A DNA stretch of 64,000 nt from Nostoc paludosum FACHB-159. Lineage in GTDB: Bacteria; Cyanobacteriota; Cyanobacteriia; Cyanobacteriales; Nostocaceae. This document shows positions 45,901 through 55,049 of this stretch, in pieces; positions within the stretch are counted from its first letter, which is position 1; every line of letters begins with the position of its first letter. A program made the translations under genes and the position numbers. The notes beneath the pieces are model-generated. The model was given only the letters and a program-made list of their open reading frames with translations. It had not been told where the DNA came from and ran no database searches. The stretch spans positions 1 through 64,000 of the forward strand of contig NZ_JACJTU010000031.1 of assembly GCF_014698835.1 (NCBI RefSeq), written 5' to 3'.

Positions 45901-47583
45901 CTCATTGCTGCCAGCTTCGATAACACTATCAGTTTTTGGCGGTATGATACTAGCACAAGTTTATTTGAAAATAAACCATTTTTTAGGTTATTAGAGAAGG
46001 ATAGATTGTGGGCGCTCGCTCTCAGCCCAGATAGTAAAATTCTAGCAACTGCCAACCGTAAAGGGCAAATAAAACTGTGGACATTGGATGGACAATTAAT
46101 CAGAATGATTCCTGCCCACAACCAAAGAATTTGGAGTGTAAATTTTAGCCCAGATGGACAAACTCTTGCTACTGCAAGTGCTGATAAAACTGTGAAACTT
46201 TGGAACCTTGAAGGCAAAGCTTTAAAAACTTTACAAGGTCATAGTGATGAAGTTTTAAGTGTGAATTTTAGCCCAGATAGTAAGTTTATAGCCTCTGCCA
46301 GCAAAGATAAAACTGTGAAAATTTGGGATTTTACAGGTCAATTATTGCATACATTAGATGGTCATAATAATGAAATTTTAGATGTTAATTTTAGCCTAAA
46401 TAGTAAGTTCATAGCCTCTGCAATTGCAGATGATACAGTAAAACTTTGGAGTATTCCCAGAGATGATAAATCTAATTCACCGTCCCTAATCTACACATTT
46501 TCAGGACATGGGGATAAAGCATCGGAAGTGAGTTTTAGCCCAGATGGAAAAACTATAGCTTCTGCTAGTGCTGACAAAATAATTAAACTTTGGCATTTGC
46601 AGGGTATTTTACCTAGCTTTCCAGGTAATAGTGTTAGTATCAGCCCCGATGGTAAAACTGTTGCAGTTGGTAATCAACAAGGTATTGTCACCCTCCGACA
46701 GCGTGATGGTAATTTGCTAGGAAGCTTTAATGCACACGAGGGAGAAATTATCAAAGTGCTATTTCATCCAACTGTAAAAAATCTTGTCACAATTGGCGTA
46801 GATAATCAAATTAAGCTGTGGAATCTTGAAGGTAAACTCTTAAATAGTTGGCAGGGACATGAGAAAGCTAATAACAGTATATCTGACAAAATATATAACC
46901 CAATCCAAGATGCGAGTTTCAGCCCAGATGGGAAAAATATCGCAACTATTGGGAGAATTGACAAACAAGTGAAAATTTGGAATTTACAAGGGACATTATT
47001 AAAAAGCTGGCAGACAAATTCTAACTTACTTACCAAGATTAACTTTAGTCCAGATGGTAAAATCTTGGCGACTGCTGGAGACAAAACAGTAAAGCTGTGG
47101 AATCTGGAGGGAAAATTATTACAAACCTTATCAGGGCATAAAGATAATATTGCAGATGCAATATTTAGTCCAAATGGTAAAATAATTGCCACTGCTGGTA
47201 TTGATAAAACAGTCAAACTTTGGCATAGCGACAGTGGTAAATTATTCCGAACTTTACAACATAATGAAAGCGTTTATAGTGTAGGCTTTAGTCCCAATAA
47301 CCAAATACTAGTTTCAGCCAGTGCAGCTCAAATAAATTTTTGGAATTGGGATGGAAAACTACTTAATATCTTGCAAGGACATCAAGGTAATATTTCCGAA
47401 GTTAATTTTAGTTCAGATGGGAACATTATTACTTCAGTAGATGTCAATAATCGTGTAATTTTATGGAATCTAGATATTAATGATTTACAACAGCATAGTT
47501 GTGATTGGTTACGCGATTATTTAAACAGTCATCAAAATTTAGATGAAACAAATCATAATCTTTGCAATAAGTCAAGCGATTAG
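42967..47583 (+). CDS. CHAT caspase-like protease - nSTAND NTPase - TM - WD40 protein
   Basis: 1538 aa. Residues 90-350 form a CHAT domain with the catalytic pair H229 (LLFSGHS) and C272 (FFNSCDG). An nSTAND1-type NTPase follows (YRGLAAFKQEDAPYFYGRE): Walker A GASGSGKSS at 405-413 and Walker B IVVIADQFEELYTL near 513-526. Residues 829-850 are a TM helix (LLTTGLVGALLLAGMALF). About 14 WD40 repeats fill 919-1510, and the tail is Cys-containing. The caspase-like protease would be held inactive until WD40 sensing lets the NTPase assemble. A GGAG lies upstream of the ATG. It is the likely effector of the sigma/DUF1822/trypsin island. Confidence 0.9.
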   Translation: MNKLVVLKLDGDFYEGFRVSLEIGEDGSLPDVELSDKELKLPPLPTLPDIYQDWSNSYRSLDGYRIKPKKEQITNVRFQSLKKECHAKADIIKQNFITWLQADSFRRIKELCLTQLTAADQVRVIIRTNETQLRKLPWHLWDLFEYYPHAEVALSSLSSQRFKKSDRLNTRILIILGNSEGINVAEDEKLLKKYCQAAEVIVLVEPTPVELNKHLWNEKGWDILLFSGHSRTESTKGRIFLNRSDSLTMDQLRYGLQTAVRRGLQLAFFNSCDGLGIAAELESLHIPQVIVMREPVPDKVAHQFLKDFIQEFTGRKSFYQSVNIARQKLQGLETDYPCASWLPVIVQNLLATPPTWQSMGSVANCPYRGLAAFKQEDAPYFYGRETVTQQLVTAVKKKHLVAVVGASGSGKSSVVFAGLIPQLKQDRSKNWQIVSFRPGNNPLESLAMAMPAAGIALSQGLGNGDWGLGTGKDFLSHHRLQELELEVELTKNDRTLQNFLESIIAASPKSHIVVIADQFEELYTLCQDTEERKIFLDHLLNAVQSVPGFTLVLTLRADFFGEALSYRPLSNALQDAQVNLGPMNAVELESAIAQPAQILNVQLEPGLTQRLIDVVLDSPSHLPLLEFTLTQLWQKQQQGWLTHQAYTDIGGVETALANHAESVYVQLNSADKERVQQIFIQLVQPTDNKADIRRLANREEVGEENWNLVTQLADARLLVTNRHEVTNIETVEIIHEALIKNWRRLQQWMQIDGEFRHWQEQLRVLIKQWEHSNQDAGALLRGKPLIDAEEWLLQRTTQINATEQSFINLSLELRNREHQAQNAAKKRTIILLTTGLVGALLLAGMALFQQQQAQINELQALNLSAKVLLKSGNEVEAFIPILQVMKNLEGLQLLDSQTKIGLSTSILENINQIREYNRFTGHQGEITSIKFSPDGQLLASASQDTTIKIWRRDGRLLQTLADHRDGVFSVIFSPNNQLLIAASFDNTISFWRYDTSTSLFENKPFFRLLEKDRLWALALSPDSKILATANRKGQIKLWTLDGQLIRMIPAHNQRIWSVNFSPDGQTLATASADKTVKLWNLEGKALKTLQGHSDEVLSVNFSPDSKFIASASKDKTVKIWDFTGQLLHTLDGHNNEILDVNFSLNSKFIASAIADDTVKLWSIPRDDKSNSPSLIYTFSGHGDKASEVSFSPDGKTIASASADKIIKLWHLQGILPSFPGNSVSISPDGKTVAVGNQQGIVTLRQRDGNLLGSFNAHEGEIIKVLFHPTVKNLVTIGVDNQIKLWNLEGKLLNSWQGHEKANNSISDKIYNPIQDASFSPDGKNIATIGRIDKQVKIWNLQGTLLKSWQTNSNLLTKINFSPDGKILATAGDKTVKLWNLEGKLLQTLSGHKDNIADAIFSPNGKIIATAGIDKTVKLWHSDSGKLFRTLQHNESVYSVGFSPNNQILVSASAAQINFWNWDGKLLNILQGHQGNISEVNFSSDGNIITSVDVNNRVILWNLDINDLQQHSCDWLRDYLNSHQNLDETNHNLCNKSSD

Positions 47584-47599
47584 TGTATTTTTATAACTC

Positions 47600-47957
47600 T
47601 GAAAAAAATTTTAGGTTGGGGAGCCACTGCGTTGCGGTGAGGGAGTCGCAGTCTTAGATGCCACTTGCTTTATGCCGGGAAACCCCTCCACCGCAGTGGC
47701 TCCGCTTCCCGTCGATTGCGAACTCCCGTTCTCCGAAGGAGTTCTCGAAGAGTACCCGAAAGGGGGTTCCCCCGTTGTTCGCTTTTAGCGTTCCCGCAGG
47801 GTAGCAAGTGGCGTTTGAGGAACAAAACCCAACACTCCGTCAGTATTGAGTTTCACTCCGTACCCTGCGGGATCTTGCTACAATCCAACCTACTTTTCTT
47901 ACCTTTGCGTTTACCCTGCGGGAACGCCTCCGGCGAATGCGTGTTTGCGTGAGATTA
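47600..47957. repeat. Nested dispersed palindromic repeats
   Basis: The 380-bp gap between two plus-strand genes is packed with Nostoc-type words: CCCTGCGGGAACGC, TCCGAAGGAGTTCT, CCCGAAAGGGGGTTCCCCCG, GGGTAGCAAGTGGC and a TTGCGTGAGATT end. They form several hairpins. A 95-codon ORF across it is only repeat-derived (Arg/Ser-rich). It probably works as a 3' hairpin region for the CHAT gene, if it has a role. Confidence 0.6.
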
Positions 47958-47967
47958 AATTCATATT

Positions 47968-48831
47968 ATGCACTACCTAAATCTACCTGTTGCTTGTCTA
48001 ACTCTGACAATTGCTACCTTCACAACTTTTGGGATGATGATTCCCAGGGCTGAAGCATCGGCTTCCCAGTCTCTACAATTACAAGCACAGAGAACCAACT
48101 GGTTGATACAAGGAATACAAAAGACTAATCAAGAAGATTATCAAGGAGCATTATCAGATTTTACCCAAGCTATTGAGATTAATCCCCAAAATGCAGAGGC
48201 ATATTATCAACGGGGTTTAATTTATGTTAAATATGCTCAAGGAAAGCCATTAAATCCCGATGGAACTGTACCGGGTTGTAAAAGAATTGATGATTATCGA
48301 ATTATTTGTCCTGTTACAGTCAAAGATAGGATTAAAGAAAATAAACGAAAAGCAATTGATGATTTTACTCAAGCAACTCAACTTAATCCCCAATATGCAG
48401 CAGCTTATTATCAACGGGGATTAGTGGAAGATGAACAGCAAAAAAAAATTGAAGATTTTCAGAAAGCTAAAAAGCTTTATTTACAAAAAAGTTTTGTTTA
48501 TTTAAAACAAAATGACTATAAACAAGCAGCAGATTTGTTAGAAATTATTGATAAAATATACGGACAAACAATATCTCTAACTAAGTTATCAGTAGTGGAG
48601 AAGAAGCAAACAGACGAAAATCCTATCAATTCGTCAACTGTCTCCTCTGAGCAGAAAAAATTGCCAGAAGTATTAATGGGTGAAGCTCGTCTGGCGTTGG
48701 GAAAGGGTGATAAGCAGAAAGCTATTCAGACATATAGGGAAGTTGCACGTATTCTTGAAGAAAGAAAAGATCCCAGATATCAGGAACTACAGCAGATTAT
48801 TGCAGAACTTGAGCAAAATGCTAATAAATGA
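47968..48831 (+). CDS. Secreted TPR protein
   Basis: The 287-aa protein has a signal peptide (LPVACLTLTIATFTTFGMMI, cleavage after AEA near 31). TPRs follow at about 44-77 (YQGALSDFTQAIEINPQNAE), 125-160 (AIDDFTQATQLNPQYAAAYY) and 170-200, and a final TPR-like pair near 240-285. A Cys-containing insert lies between the first two. Such proteins are periplasmic scaffolds. Its repeats resemble those of the double-trypsin proteins on either side, so it may share partners with them. Confidence 0.75.
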   Translation: MHYLNLPVACLTLTIATFTTFGMMIPRAEASASQSLQLQAQRTNWLIQGIQKTNQEDYQGALSDFTQAIEINPQNAEAYYQRGLIYVKYAQGKPLNPDGTVPGCKRIDDYRIICPVTVKDRIKENKRKAIDDFTQATQLNPQYAAAYYQRGLVEDEQQKKIEDFQKAKKLYLQKSFVYLKQNDYKQAADLLEIIDKIYGQTISLTKLSVVEKKQTDENPINSSTVSSEQKKLPEVLMGEARLALGKGDKQKAIQTYREVARILEERKDPRYQELQQIIAELEQNANK

Positions 48832-48893
48832 TTGGGGACGGTAATTGAAATTTTTTCAGACACCAGTACCCAATTTTTATTACTGATGATTAT

Positions 48894-49133
48894 TTATCCT
48901 GATTGTTGGTTGAACCAAGTTTCTAAATCAGCAACAGTAGTAAAATCTAGTAACGCTTCTCCTAAATTCTCTAATTGTTCAATCGATAATCCTTGAACTT
49001 GCTGTATTAATCGAGCATCAATTTCACCAAAACGGCGATTGAGTAGACGCAGTATTAAGTTTTGTCCTTCTTCTTCTCTTCCTTCTTGCTTGGCTTGTTC
49101 TCTGTTTATTTGATACAGTGGTTCTAGTCGCAT
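48894..49133 (-). CDS. DUF4351 tail of an Rpn-family protein, probably truncated
   Basis: 79 aa reading QINREQAKQEGREEEGQNLI, LRLLNRRFGEIDARLIQQVQ and LSIEQLENLGEALLDFTTVA, ending DLETWFNQQSG. This is the complete DUF4351 helical domain that normally ends Rpn-family nuclease/transposase proteins of about 250-300 aa. The nuclease domain is absent, so it is either a 5'-truncated remnant or a free-standing short version. It lies between oppositely oriented genes of the protease island. Confidence 0.6.
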   Translation of the reverse strand: MRLEPLYQINREQAKQEGREEEGQNLILRLLNRRFGEIDARLIQQVQGLSIEQLENLGEALLDFTTVADLETWFNQQSG

Positions 49134-49382
49134 AATTAACTCCCGATCGTCATACTTGAGTTATTGCTGTTAGTCAAATTTTTATGGTATTTAACGCTCT
49201 TTTATTACTCTGACAAAAATATTTTTAGGTTGGGTTGAGGCTTTGCGAAACTCAAAAAAACCAGAGATTCTTGGTGTTGGGCTTTGTTCCTTGAAGCAAC
49301 CTACATCTACTATATAATTAGCAATTAAAACACTGGACAGGCATTGATAACCTACCCAATGTAATTTGCTTAATTTATCTTT

Positions 49383-52300
49383 TTAACGTATCTGCGAAAG
49401 TAAGCTTTGAATTCGAGGGCTAGAAAGTAGTTTTTCTGCATCATTAATTAAACGCTCACCCCAGCTATTATTTTTTAGGACTTTGACATCCGCGAGGTCT
49501 TTATGCTGTCGCAAAGCAGTTTCAGCTAACTGATAAGCTTTTTCTTGTTCTCCTTTATTGTATATAGCTATAGCTAACGCAAAAGGAGAGAATTTTGGAC
49601 TTTTACCACTAATTTGAATAGCCTTTTCCCATTTTTGAATAGCTTCGTCTATTGCTCCCTGTTCATATTTGGTTAAACCATGAATATAGTAAGGTGTGGG
49701 TGACTGACGATCTATTTCAATTATTTTATTGCAATCAGCTAGAGCTAAATCCCATTTTTTGTGTCTTTGATAAAACATCGCTCTATTAGCGTAGCTATTG
49801 GAATCTTGAGGCTTGAGTTCAATAATTTTATTATAATCAGCCAACGCTAAATCCCATTTCTGTTGTTCTTCATAAATTTTTGCTCTCTTGTAATAGCTAT
49901 CTAAATTTTGAGGTTTAAGTTCAATAAATTTGTTGTAATCAGCTTCAGCTAAATCCCATTTCTGTTGTTCTTCATAAATTTTTACTCTCTTGTAATATCC
50001 TCTTGAATCTTGAGGATTTAGTTCAACAAATTTGTTGTAATCGGCAAGAGCTAAATCCCATTTCTGCTGTCTTTCATAGAATTCTGCTCTCTTGTAATAG
50101 CCATAGCCATCATAAATACGGTCTTCAAGCTTGAGTGCAATAACTTTGGTGTAATCAGCTTCAGCTAAATCCCATTTCTGCTGTCTTTCATAGAATTCTG
50201 CTCTCTTGTAATAGCCATTGGCATAAATGCGGTCTTCAAGCTTGAGTGCAATAACTTTGGTGTAATCAGCTTCAGCTAAATCCCATTTCTGCTGTCTTTC
50301 ATAGAATTCTGCTCTCTTGTAATAGCCATTGGCATAAATGCGGTCTTTAAGCTTGAGTGCAATAAATTTGGTGTAATCAGCTTCAGCTAAATCCCATTTC
50401 TGCTGTCTTTCATAGAATTCTGCTCGCGTATAATAGCCATATACAAGTTGAGGTTTGAGTTCAATAGCCTTGTTATAATCAGCCAAAGCTAAATCCCATT
50501 TTTGCTGTGCTTCATAAAATTCTGCTCTATAAGAGTAGCCATTTGAATCTTGAGGTTTGATTTCAATAGCCTTGTTATAATCAGCCAAAGCTAAATCCCA
50601 TTTTTGCTGTTTTTCATAAATTTTTGCTCTGTTGTGATAGCCATATGATTCTTGAGGTTTAAGTAAAATAATCTTGCTATAATCAGCTAAAGCTAAATCC
50701 CACTTTTGCTGTTTTTCATAAATTTTTGCTCTGCTGTAATAGCCATATGATTCTTGAAGTTCAAGTAAAATAATCTTGCTATAATCAGCTAAAGCTAAAT
50801 CCCACTTTTGCTGTTTTTCATAAAATCTAGCTCGTTTGTAATACCTATCTGAATCTTGAGGTCTGAGCGCAATAACTTTGGTGTAATCAGCTTCAGCTAA
50901 ATCCCATTTTTGCTGTGCTTCATAAAATTCTGCTCGCTTGTAATATCTATCTGAATCTTGAGGTTTGAGCACAATAACTTTGGTATAATCAGCTTCAGCT
51001 AAATCCCATTTTTGCTGTGCTTCATAAAATTCTGCTCGCTTGTAATAGCCATCTAAATCTTGAGGTTTGAGTGCAATCACTTTAGTATAATCAGCTTCGG
51101 CTAAATTCCATTTTTGCTGTGATTTATAAAATTTGGCTCGCTTGTAGTAGCCATTTGAATCTTGAGGTTTCAGAGCAATAACTTTGGTATAATCAGCTTC
51201 AGCTAAATCCCATTTTTTATTGGATTGGTATAAAGCTCCTCGCAGTAAGTAAGCTTCAGTAGATTCAGGATTTATTTCAATAACCTTGTTAAAATCATTC
51301 AGGGCTGCATCAAATTTTAAATCTCTATAATAATATACGCCTCGCACCAAGTAAGCCTCAAAAAATCTAGGATTTATTTCAATAGCCTTGTTGAAGTCAA
51401 GAATAGCTAATTCCTTTTTTTTATTGTCTTCATAAAGAACTCCCCTAATAAAGTAAGCGAGAGCATTTTCACCGTGTATAATTGCTTGTTTTGCTACTGC
51501 TTCCGCTTCTTGATACTTTTTTAAGCTTATTAATATAAATGCCTTCAGCAAATACCCGCTCTGATTTTTTGGTTGAAGTTGAATCGTTTTGTTAATTGCT
51601 ACTAATCCCTGTTCCCATTTTTCTAACCCTAAATACATAAAACTTTGGAGTCGCCAAGCAATAGCAAAGTCAGATTTGTAACTAACTGCTTGCTCAAATG
51701 CAGCTTGCGCCTCTTGATATTTTTTCTGATCCGCTAACGCCCAACCCTTGCCAAAGTAAGCTAAGTGAATAAAAGATGGTTTGAGTTTAATTACTTCATC
51801 AAATGCTTTGATTGCTTCTTCATCACGACTTAATCGTAATAGTTGATTACCTCTTTCTAGCCATTGACTAGCTGTTGCATTTCCTGTTGAGACATCGGCT
51901 GATAATGTAGCTTTTTCGATAGACTGAACTTTTTGTGCATCCAGTTGCGGTGCTGGTGTTTTTTCTACATGAAGTGGTTGAACACCAAGTCGTGTTGCTA
52001 GCCCTAAAAATGTTCTAACAGGAATGCCTAAACTAACCCCTATCTGAGTTTGACACGTATCTTTAGAGGTAAGGCCACAGTCTCCTGTTTTTTGATCGTA
52101 AGCTTGTTCTGCATCTGCACGTCCATGAATCCCAATGACTCGCCCTTTGGAATCTAAAACAGGCCCACCACTCATTCCACCGTATGTAATACTGGTATAA
52201 ACTAGTTCGTACCCACCACTGAGAAGACTGCCAGTGCTTGGTATTGAGGAGTCTGTATTTTTAACAAAAAATAATCCTTGTTCTTTACTAGCAACTTGCC

Positions 52301-53531
52301 CAGCAGTAAATCGCCAAGGTGACTGTTCCCCTAATTTCGGATAACCCGCAGTGAACGCATAATCTCCATTGGTGGAATTATAATCTGCCAATGTCGCTAT
52401 TTTATAAACTTTTTTACTCGTGAATTTGACTACCGCTAAATCAACTCCCTTTTCTATTTTAATTTGATTTGTTTCTACTGAATATTGTTTCCCATCTGGG
52501 GCAAATATTTGATATTTAAAGTTACCACATGGCTGAGTATAATCTTGTCTCTCACAGACAACGTGTGCTGCTGTTAAGACTGTGTAGGTGTCCCCATCTT
52601 TAGCAATAATTATTCCTGAACCATTGGCATGACTACTACTATCAATTCTCACAGTAATTTCTTTAGCTTTCTGTTCTAATTCCCCTAACCATCCTGTCCA
52701 TTGTATTTCTGGTATGCTGAGGGAATTGTTTGGTAAGGGTAAATAGTAGGCAGTGAGAATATCTGAGTTGACCTGTGCTAGAAAAGTTGAGGTAGGTATT
52801 CCCCAACTGAGTTTTCGCATTCGCTGGATTTCTTCATCGGTTAGACGCGAACCATCAGGATATACATAACCTGTATTTAAAATGGGATAAGCACTTCTAC
52901 CATTTATCCCAACCAGTTCTCCGCGAGAGTTGAGAATTGCACCGCCACTCATTCCTTGTTCAATGTTGCTGCTATAGCCAATTTGATATCCTTCCTTTAG
53001 TGGTCTAGATGCAATTTGTTGCACAGTACCTTTGCGAAATACTATCTCTCCTTTTTCAGAGGAATATCCAGCCGCGATAACTGGCATATCTTTGTCGGGA
53101 ACTGATGCAGCAATTTCTTTGGGTAGACAATAATTTTGATTAGATTGAAATTGTAATAATGCTAAATCAAATTTATCAAAGTTAGTCTTGGGAACTATTT
53201 GTGCAGAATAGGTTTTACCATCTGATGTTTGTAAGCTGATACTATTAACTCCTCTAACTACATGGGAGTTAGTAACAACTAGGTAGCTATTGCCTTTTTT
53301 AGCGAGTAATGTCCCCGAACCTCCGTTATTATCACCAATGACTCTAAGCGTAATTCTCTTGGCGAGAGTTTGCAGTTGTTTATCTGAATACTCATCCCCA
53401 TTTTCTGCTTTGATTTTGCAACTGGAATTGTCAACTGCTACTTGAGATAAATAACTAGATGGCTTTTCTAAAGCCAAACTAGGGAATTGTAACAATAATA
53501 AGGGTAAAATCAGAGCTAGATTTCGATTCAT
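49383..53531 (-). CDS. Secreted double-trypsin protease with long TPR array
   Basis: 1382 aa from the ATG at 53531. Signal peptide (LALILPLLLLQFPSLA). Two trypsin domains with intact triads: the first with TNSHVV (H90), DKFDLALL and EQGMSGGAI, the second with TAAHVV, GVDLAVV and GGMSGGPV. More than 20 TPRs follow. At least 15 share a QQKWDLA(E/L)ADY core and are near-identical 102-bp DNA units, some with a longer LKLEDRIYANG insert. The domain order equals that of the gene at 38779-41949, of which this is an expanded paralogue. It is probably an envelope protease with a protein-binding superhelix. Confidence 0.85.
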   Translation of the reverse strand: MNRNLALILPLLLLQFPSLALEKPSSYLSQVAVDNSSCKIKAENGDEYSDKQLQTLAKRITLRVIGDNNGGSGTLLAKKGNSYLVVTNSHVVRGVNSISLQTSDGKTYSAQIVPKTNFDKFDLALLQFQSNQNYCLPKEIAASVPDKDMPVIAAGYSSEKGEIVFRKGTVQQIASRPLKEGYQIGYSSNIEQGMSGGAILNSRGELVGINGRSAYPILNTGYVYPDGSRLTDEEIQRMRKLSWGIPTSTFLAQVNSDILTAYYLPLPNNSLSIPEIQWTGWLGELEQKAKEITVRIDSSSHANGSGIIIAKDGDTYTVLTAAHVVCERQDYTQPCGNFKYQIFAPDGKQYSVETNQIKIEKGVDLAVVKFTSKKVYKIATLADYNSTNGDYAFTAGYPKLGEQSPWRFTAGQVASKEQGLFFVKNTDSSIPSTGSLLSGGYELVYTSITYGGMSGGPVLDSKGRVIGIHGRADAEQAYDQKTGDCGLTSKDTCQTQIGVSLGIPVRTFLGLATRLGVQPLHVEKTPAPQLDAQKVQSIEKATLSADVSTGNATASQWLERGNQLLRLSRDEEAIKAFDEVIKLKPSFIHLAYFGKGWALADQKKYQEAQAAFEQAVSYKSDFAIAWRLQSFMYLGLEKWEQGLVAINKTIQLQPKNQSGYLLKAFILISLKKYQEAEAVAKQAIIHGENALAYFIRGVLYEDNKKKELAILDFNKAIEINPRFFEAYLVRGVYYYRDLKFDAALNDFNKVIEINPESTEAYLLRGALYQSNKKWDLAEADYTKVIALKPQDSNGYYKRAKFYKSQQKWNLAEADYTKVIALKPQDLDGYYKRAEFYEAQQKWDLAEADYTKVIVLKPQDSDRYYKRAEFYEAQQKWDLAEADYTKVIALRPQDSDRYYKRARFYEKQQKWDLALADYSKIILLELQESYGYYSRAKIYEKQQKWDLALADYSKIILLKPQESYGYHNRAKIYEKQQKWDLALADYNKAIEIKPQDSNGYSYRAEFYEAQQKWDLALADYNKAIELKPQLVYGYYTRAEFYERQQKWDLAEADYTKFIALKLKDRIYANGYYKRAEFYERQQKWDLAEADYTKVIALKLEDRIYANGYYKRAEFYERQQKWDLAEADYTKVIALKLEDRIYDGYGYYKRAEFYERQQKWDLALADYNKFVELNPQDSRGYYKRVKIYEEQQKWDLAEADYNKFIELKPQNLDSYYKRAKIYEEQQKWDLALADYNKIIELKPQDSNSYANRAMFYQRHKKWDLALADCNKIIEIDRQSPTPYYIHGLTKYEQGAIDEAIQKWEKAIQISGKSPKFSPFALAIAIYNKGEQEKAYQLAETALRQHKDLADVKVLKNNSWGERLINDAEKLLSSPRIQSLLSQIR

Positions 53532-53579
53532 TTTAATTCTCAAAATTATGTGGAGTTTTAGTTGATAAACTGGCTGTCC

Positions 53580-53612
53580 AGAACCCCGACTTCTTTAAGA
53601 AATCAGGGTTCT
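53580..53612. terminator. Hairpin between COP23 and double-trypsin genes
   Basis: AGAACCCCGACTTCTT (53580-53595) pairs with AAGAAATCAGGGTTCT (53597-53612), 14 of 16 positions Watson-Crick and the others wobble-compatible on one strand. It sits downstream of the COP23 gene and upstream of the double-trypsin gene, both on minus. A related hairpin is at 54305-54355, so this is also a dispersed repeat. Confidence 0.55.
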
Positions 53613-53682
53613 AAATCGAGACTGGAGGAAGGGGGAACAACCTACAGGGAGTTGGCGATATCGCGTAATTAATTGATGTCTA

Positions 53683-54252
53683 TTAGATTCGCTTTTCTTG
53701 TTCAAGGGTAGGAGCTTTACGCAAAAACTCATCGAGTGGTACATACATTTGCTTTCCTGAATTTTGATATAAAGCTTCAGTTCCACCCCCTCCTTCTAAA
53801 ATATTTATTAACCGATAAATCACTAGCTCACTACTTCGTTCATCTTTCAATTGGAATAATTGATTCTCCTTACCACATTTTTCTCCCTCGTTTGCTACAG
53901 CACAAATGACTGGATATCCTTTAACTTTGCCATTAGTCAAATACTTTAAACTTCCTTGGTTATAAAAACTTTGAAATTTTGGAGATACAATTTCACATCT
54001 TTGACGAGGGTTCCAACCAGGAAAATATTCTGATTTCCATAGAATAATGGAAGTATGACCGCGTTTTTCAAGTACCCAAGCAAGTGTTGTAGGTAAATTT
54101 GTATTACTTGCCCGATCAAAGGTATCTTGGCAAAAGAAACTCACCCTGTCTGGAGAGTTAGCTTGACTAAAAGTTGGAGTTATACCAAGTGTCTGTGTGA
54201 TGGCGAACGCCAAACAAAACAATATTATTGAGAGTAATTTTCCTGTTTTCAT
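53683..54252 (-). CDS. COP23 domain protein
   Basis: 189 aa with a signal peptide (LLSIILFCLAFAITQTLG). The COP23 pattern follows: VSFFCQDTFD at the start, LPTTLAWVLEKRGHTSIILW then KSEYFPGWNPRQRCEIVSPK, and LKYLTNGKVKGYPVICAV followed by a second Cys. A LFQLKDERSSELVIYRLINI stretch ends the domain. COP23 was named for a circadian membrane-associated protein of a unicellular cyanobacterium; its activity is unknown. Three or four conserved Cys imply a disulphide-bonded periplasmic domain. It is one of a tandem pair. Confidence 0.8.
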   Translation of the reverse strand: MKTGKLLSIILFCLAFAITQTLGITPTFSQANSPDRVSFFCQDTFDRASNTNLPTTLAWVLEKRGHTSIILWKSEYFPGWNPRQRCEIVSPKFQSFYNQGSLKYLTNGKVKGYPVICAVANEGEKCGKENQLFQLKDERSSELVIYRLINILEGGGGTEALYQNSGKQMYVPLDEFLRKAPTLEQEKRI

Positions 54253-54304
54253 TGCTGATTAAGGATTGTTGATAATTGTTGAGCAATTATTTTTCTCCAG
54301 ATAG

Positions 54305-54355
54305 CCGACTTCTACCTTCAGGGAAGCCATCCTACGGGTGTCTACAAGAAGTCGG
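54305..54355. repeat. Hairpin repeat between the two COP23 genes
   Basis: CCGACTTCT (54305-54313) and AGAAGTCGG (54347-54355) form a perfect 9-bp inverted repeat around a CTACGGGTG-containing loop. It shares the GACTTCTT core with the hairpin at 53580-53612. Confidence 0.5.
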
Positions 54356-54412
54356 GCATCTGAGTTAGGGATTTAAATTGTTCGCTGCATAATTAATTTC
54401 TGAATACATCTA

Positions 54413-55012
54413 TTATTTACTATCCAGCAGCGGAGACTTGTTTAAAAAGTTTTGCACAGGAATATACAATTGCTCACCTGAACTTTGCAAAAGTGGCTCT
54501 GCACTTTTACCTTCTGAAATATCCATTAATCTTTGTATGACTTCCTCAGGTTTACTGCCAGATTTCACCGTAAATAGTTGATTATTAGCATTACAAGTCT
54601 CTCCTTGGTTGATAACACCACAGATAATGGGATAGCCGTTACTCTTACCGGAGGTTAGATGATTTAAACGACCTTGTTCATAAAATTCTTGAAATTTTTG
54701 AGTGACTTTCTGGCAGCGTTCTGCTGGAGTCCAGCCACCTTGATTAAAGTATTCAGATTTCCAGCCAATAAAATACACATGACCTTTACGTTCAGGAACC
54801 CAAGCAACTGTAACCGGAATTCTTTCACCACTTGCTTTATCAAAACTTTCTCGACAAAAGAAAGTAACTTTATCTGGTTGAGATTCAGCAGTAATCGATT
54901 GACTGAAACTTGGAGATAAACTAACAACCACGCTTACTAGAGATGTTAAAGCTGTTAGTCCTAAACTGATGAAGAATGTTTGCTTTTGCATAGGATGATT
55001 GTTGAAGTTCAT
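54413..55012 (-). CDS. COP23 domain protein (tandem paralogue)
   Basis: 199 aa with a signal peptide (ISLGLTALTSLVSVVVSLSP). The same COP23 layout follows: VTFFCRESFDKASG, IPVTVAWVPERKGHVYFIGW, KSEYFNQGGWTPAERCQKVT and LNHLTSGKSNGYPIICGVIN. A LFTVKSGSKPEEVIQRLMDI end closes the domain. It is clearly related to the downstream neighbour at 53683-54252, about 160 bp away, so the pair arose by duplication. The start may be ATG 55012 or ATG 54991. It lies directly downstream of the HtrA-like gene. Confidence 0.8.
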   Translation of the reverse strand: MNFNNHPMQKQTFFISLGLTALTSLVSVVVSLSPSFSQSITAESQPDKVTFFCRESFDKASGERIPVTVAWVPERKGHVYFIGWKSEYFNQGGWTPAERCQKVTQKFQEFYEQGRLNHLTSGKSNGYPIICGVINQGETCNANNQLFTVKSGSKPEEVIQRLMDISEGKSAEPLLQSSGEQLYIPVQNFLNKSPLLDSK

Positions 55013-55049
55013 GAGTTGAATAAATGAGTGGTAAAACTTTATTACCTAT

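Noticed and set aside
45006..47216. Minus-strand ORFs opposite the CHAT-STAND-WD40 gene
   Set aside because: Shadows of a well-supported long plus-strand gene.
47665..47952. 95-codon Arg/Ser-rich ORF
   Set aside because: Lies entirely within nested dispersed palindromic repeats.
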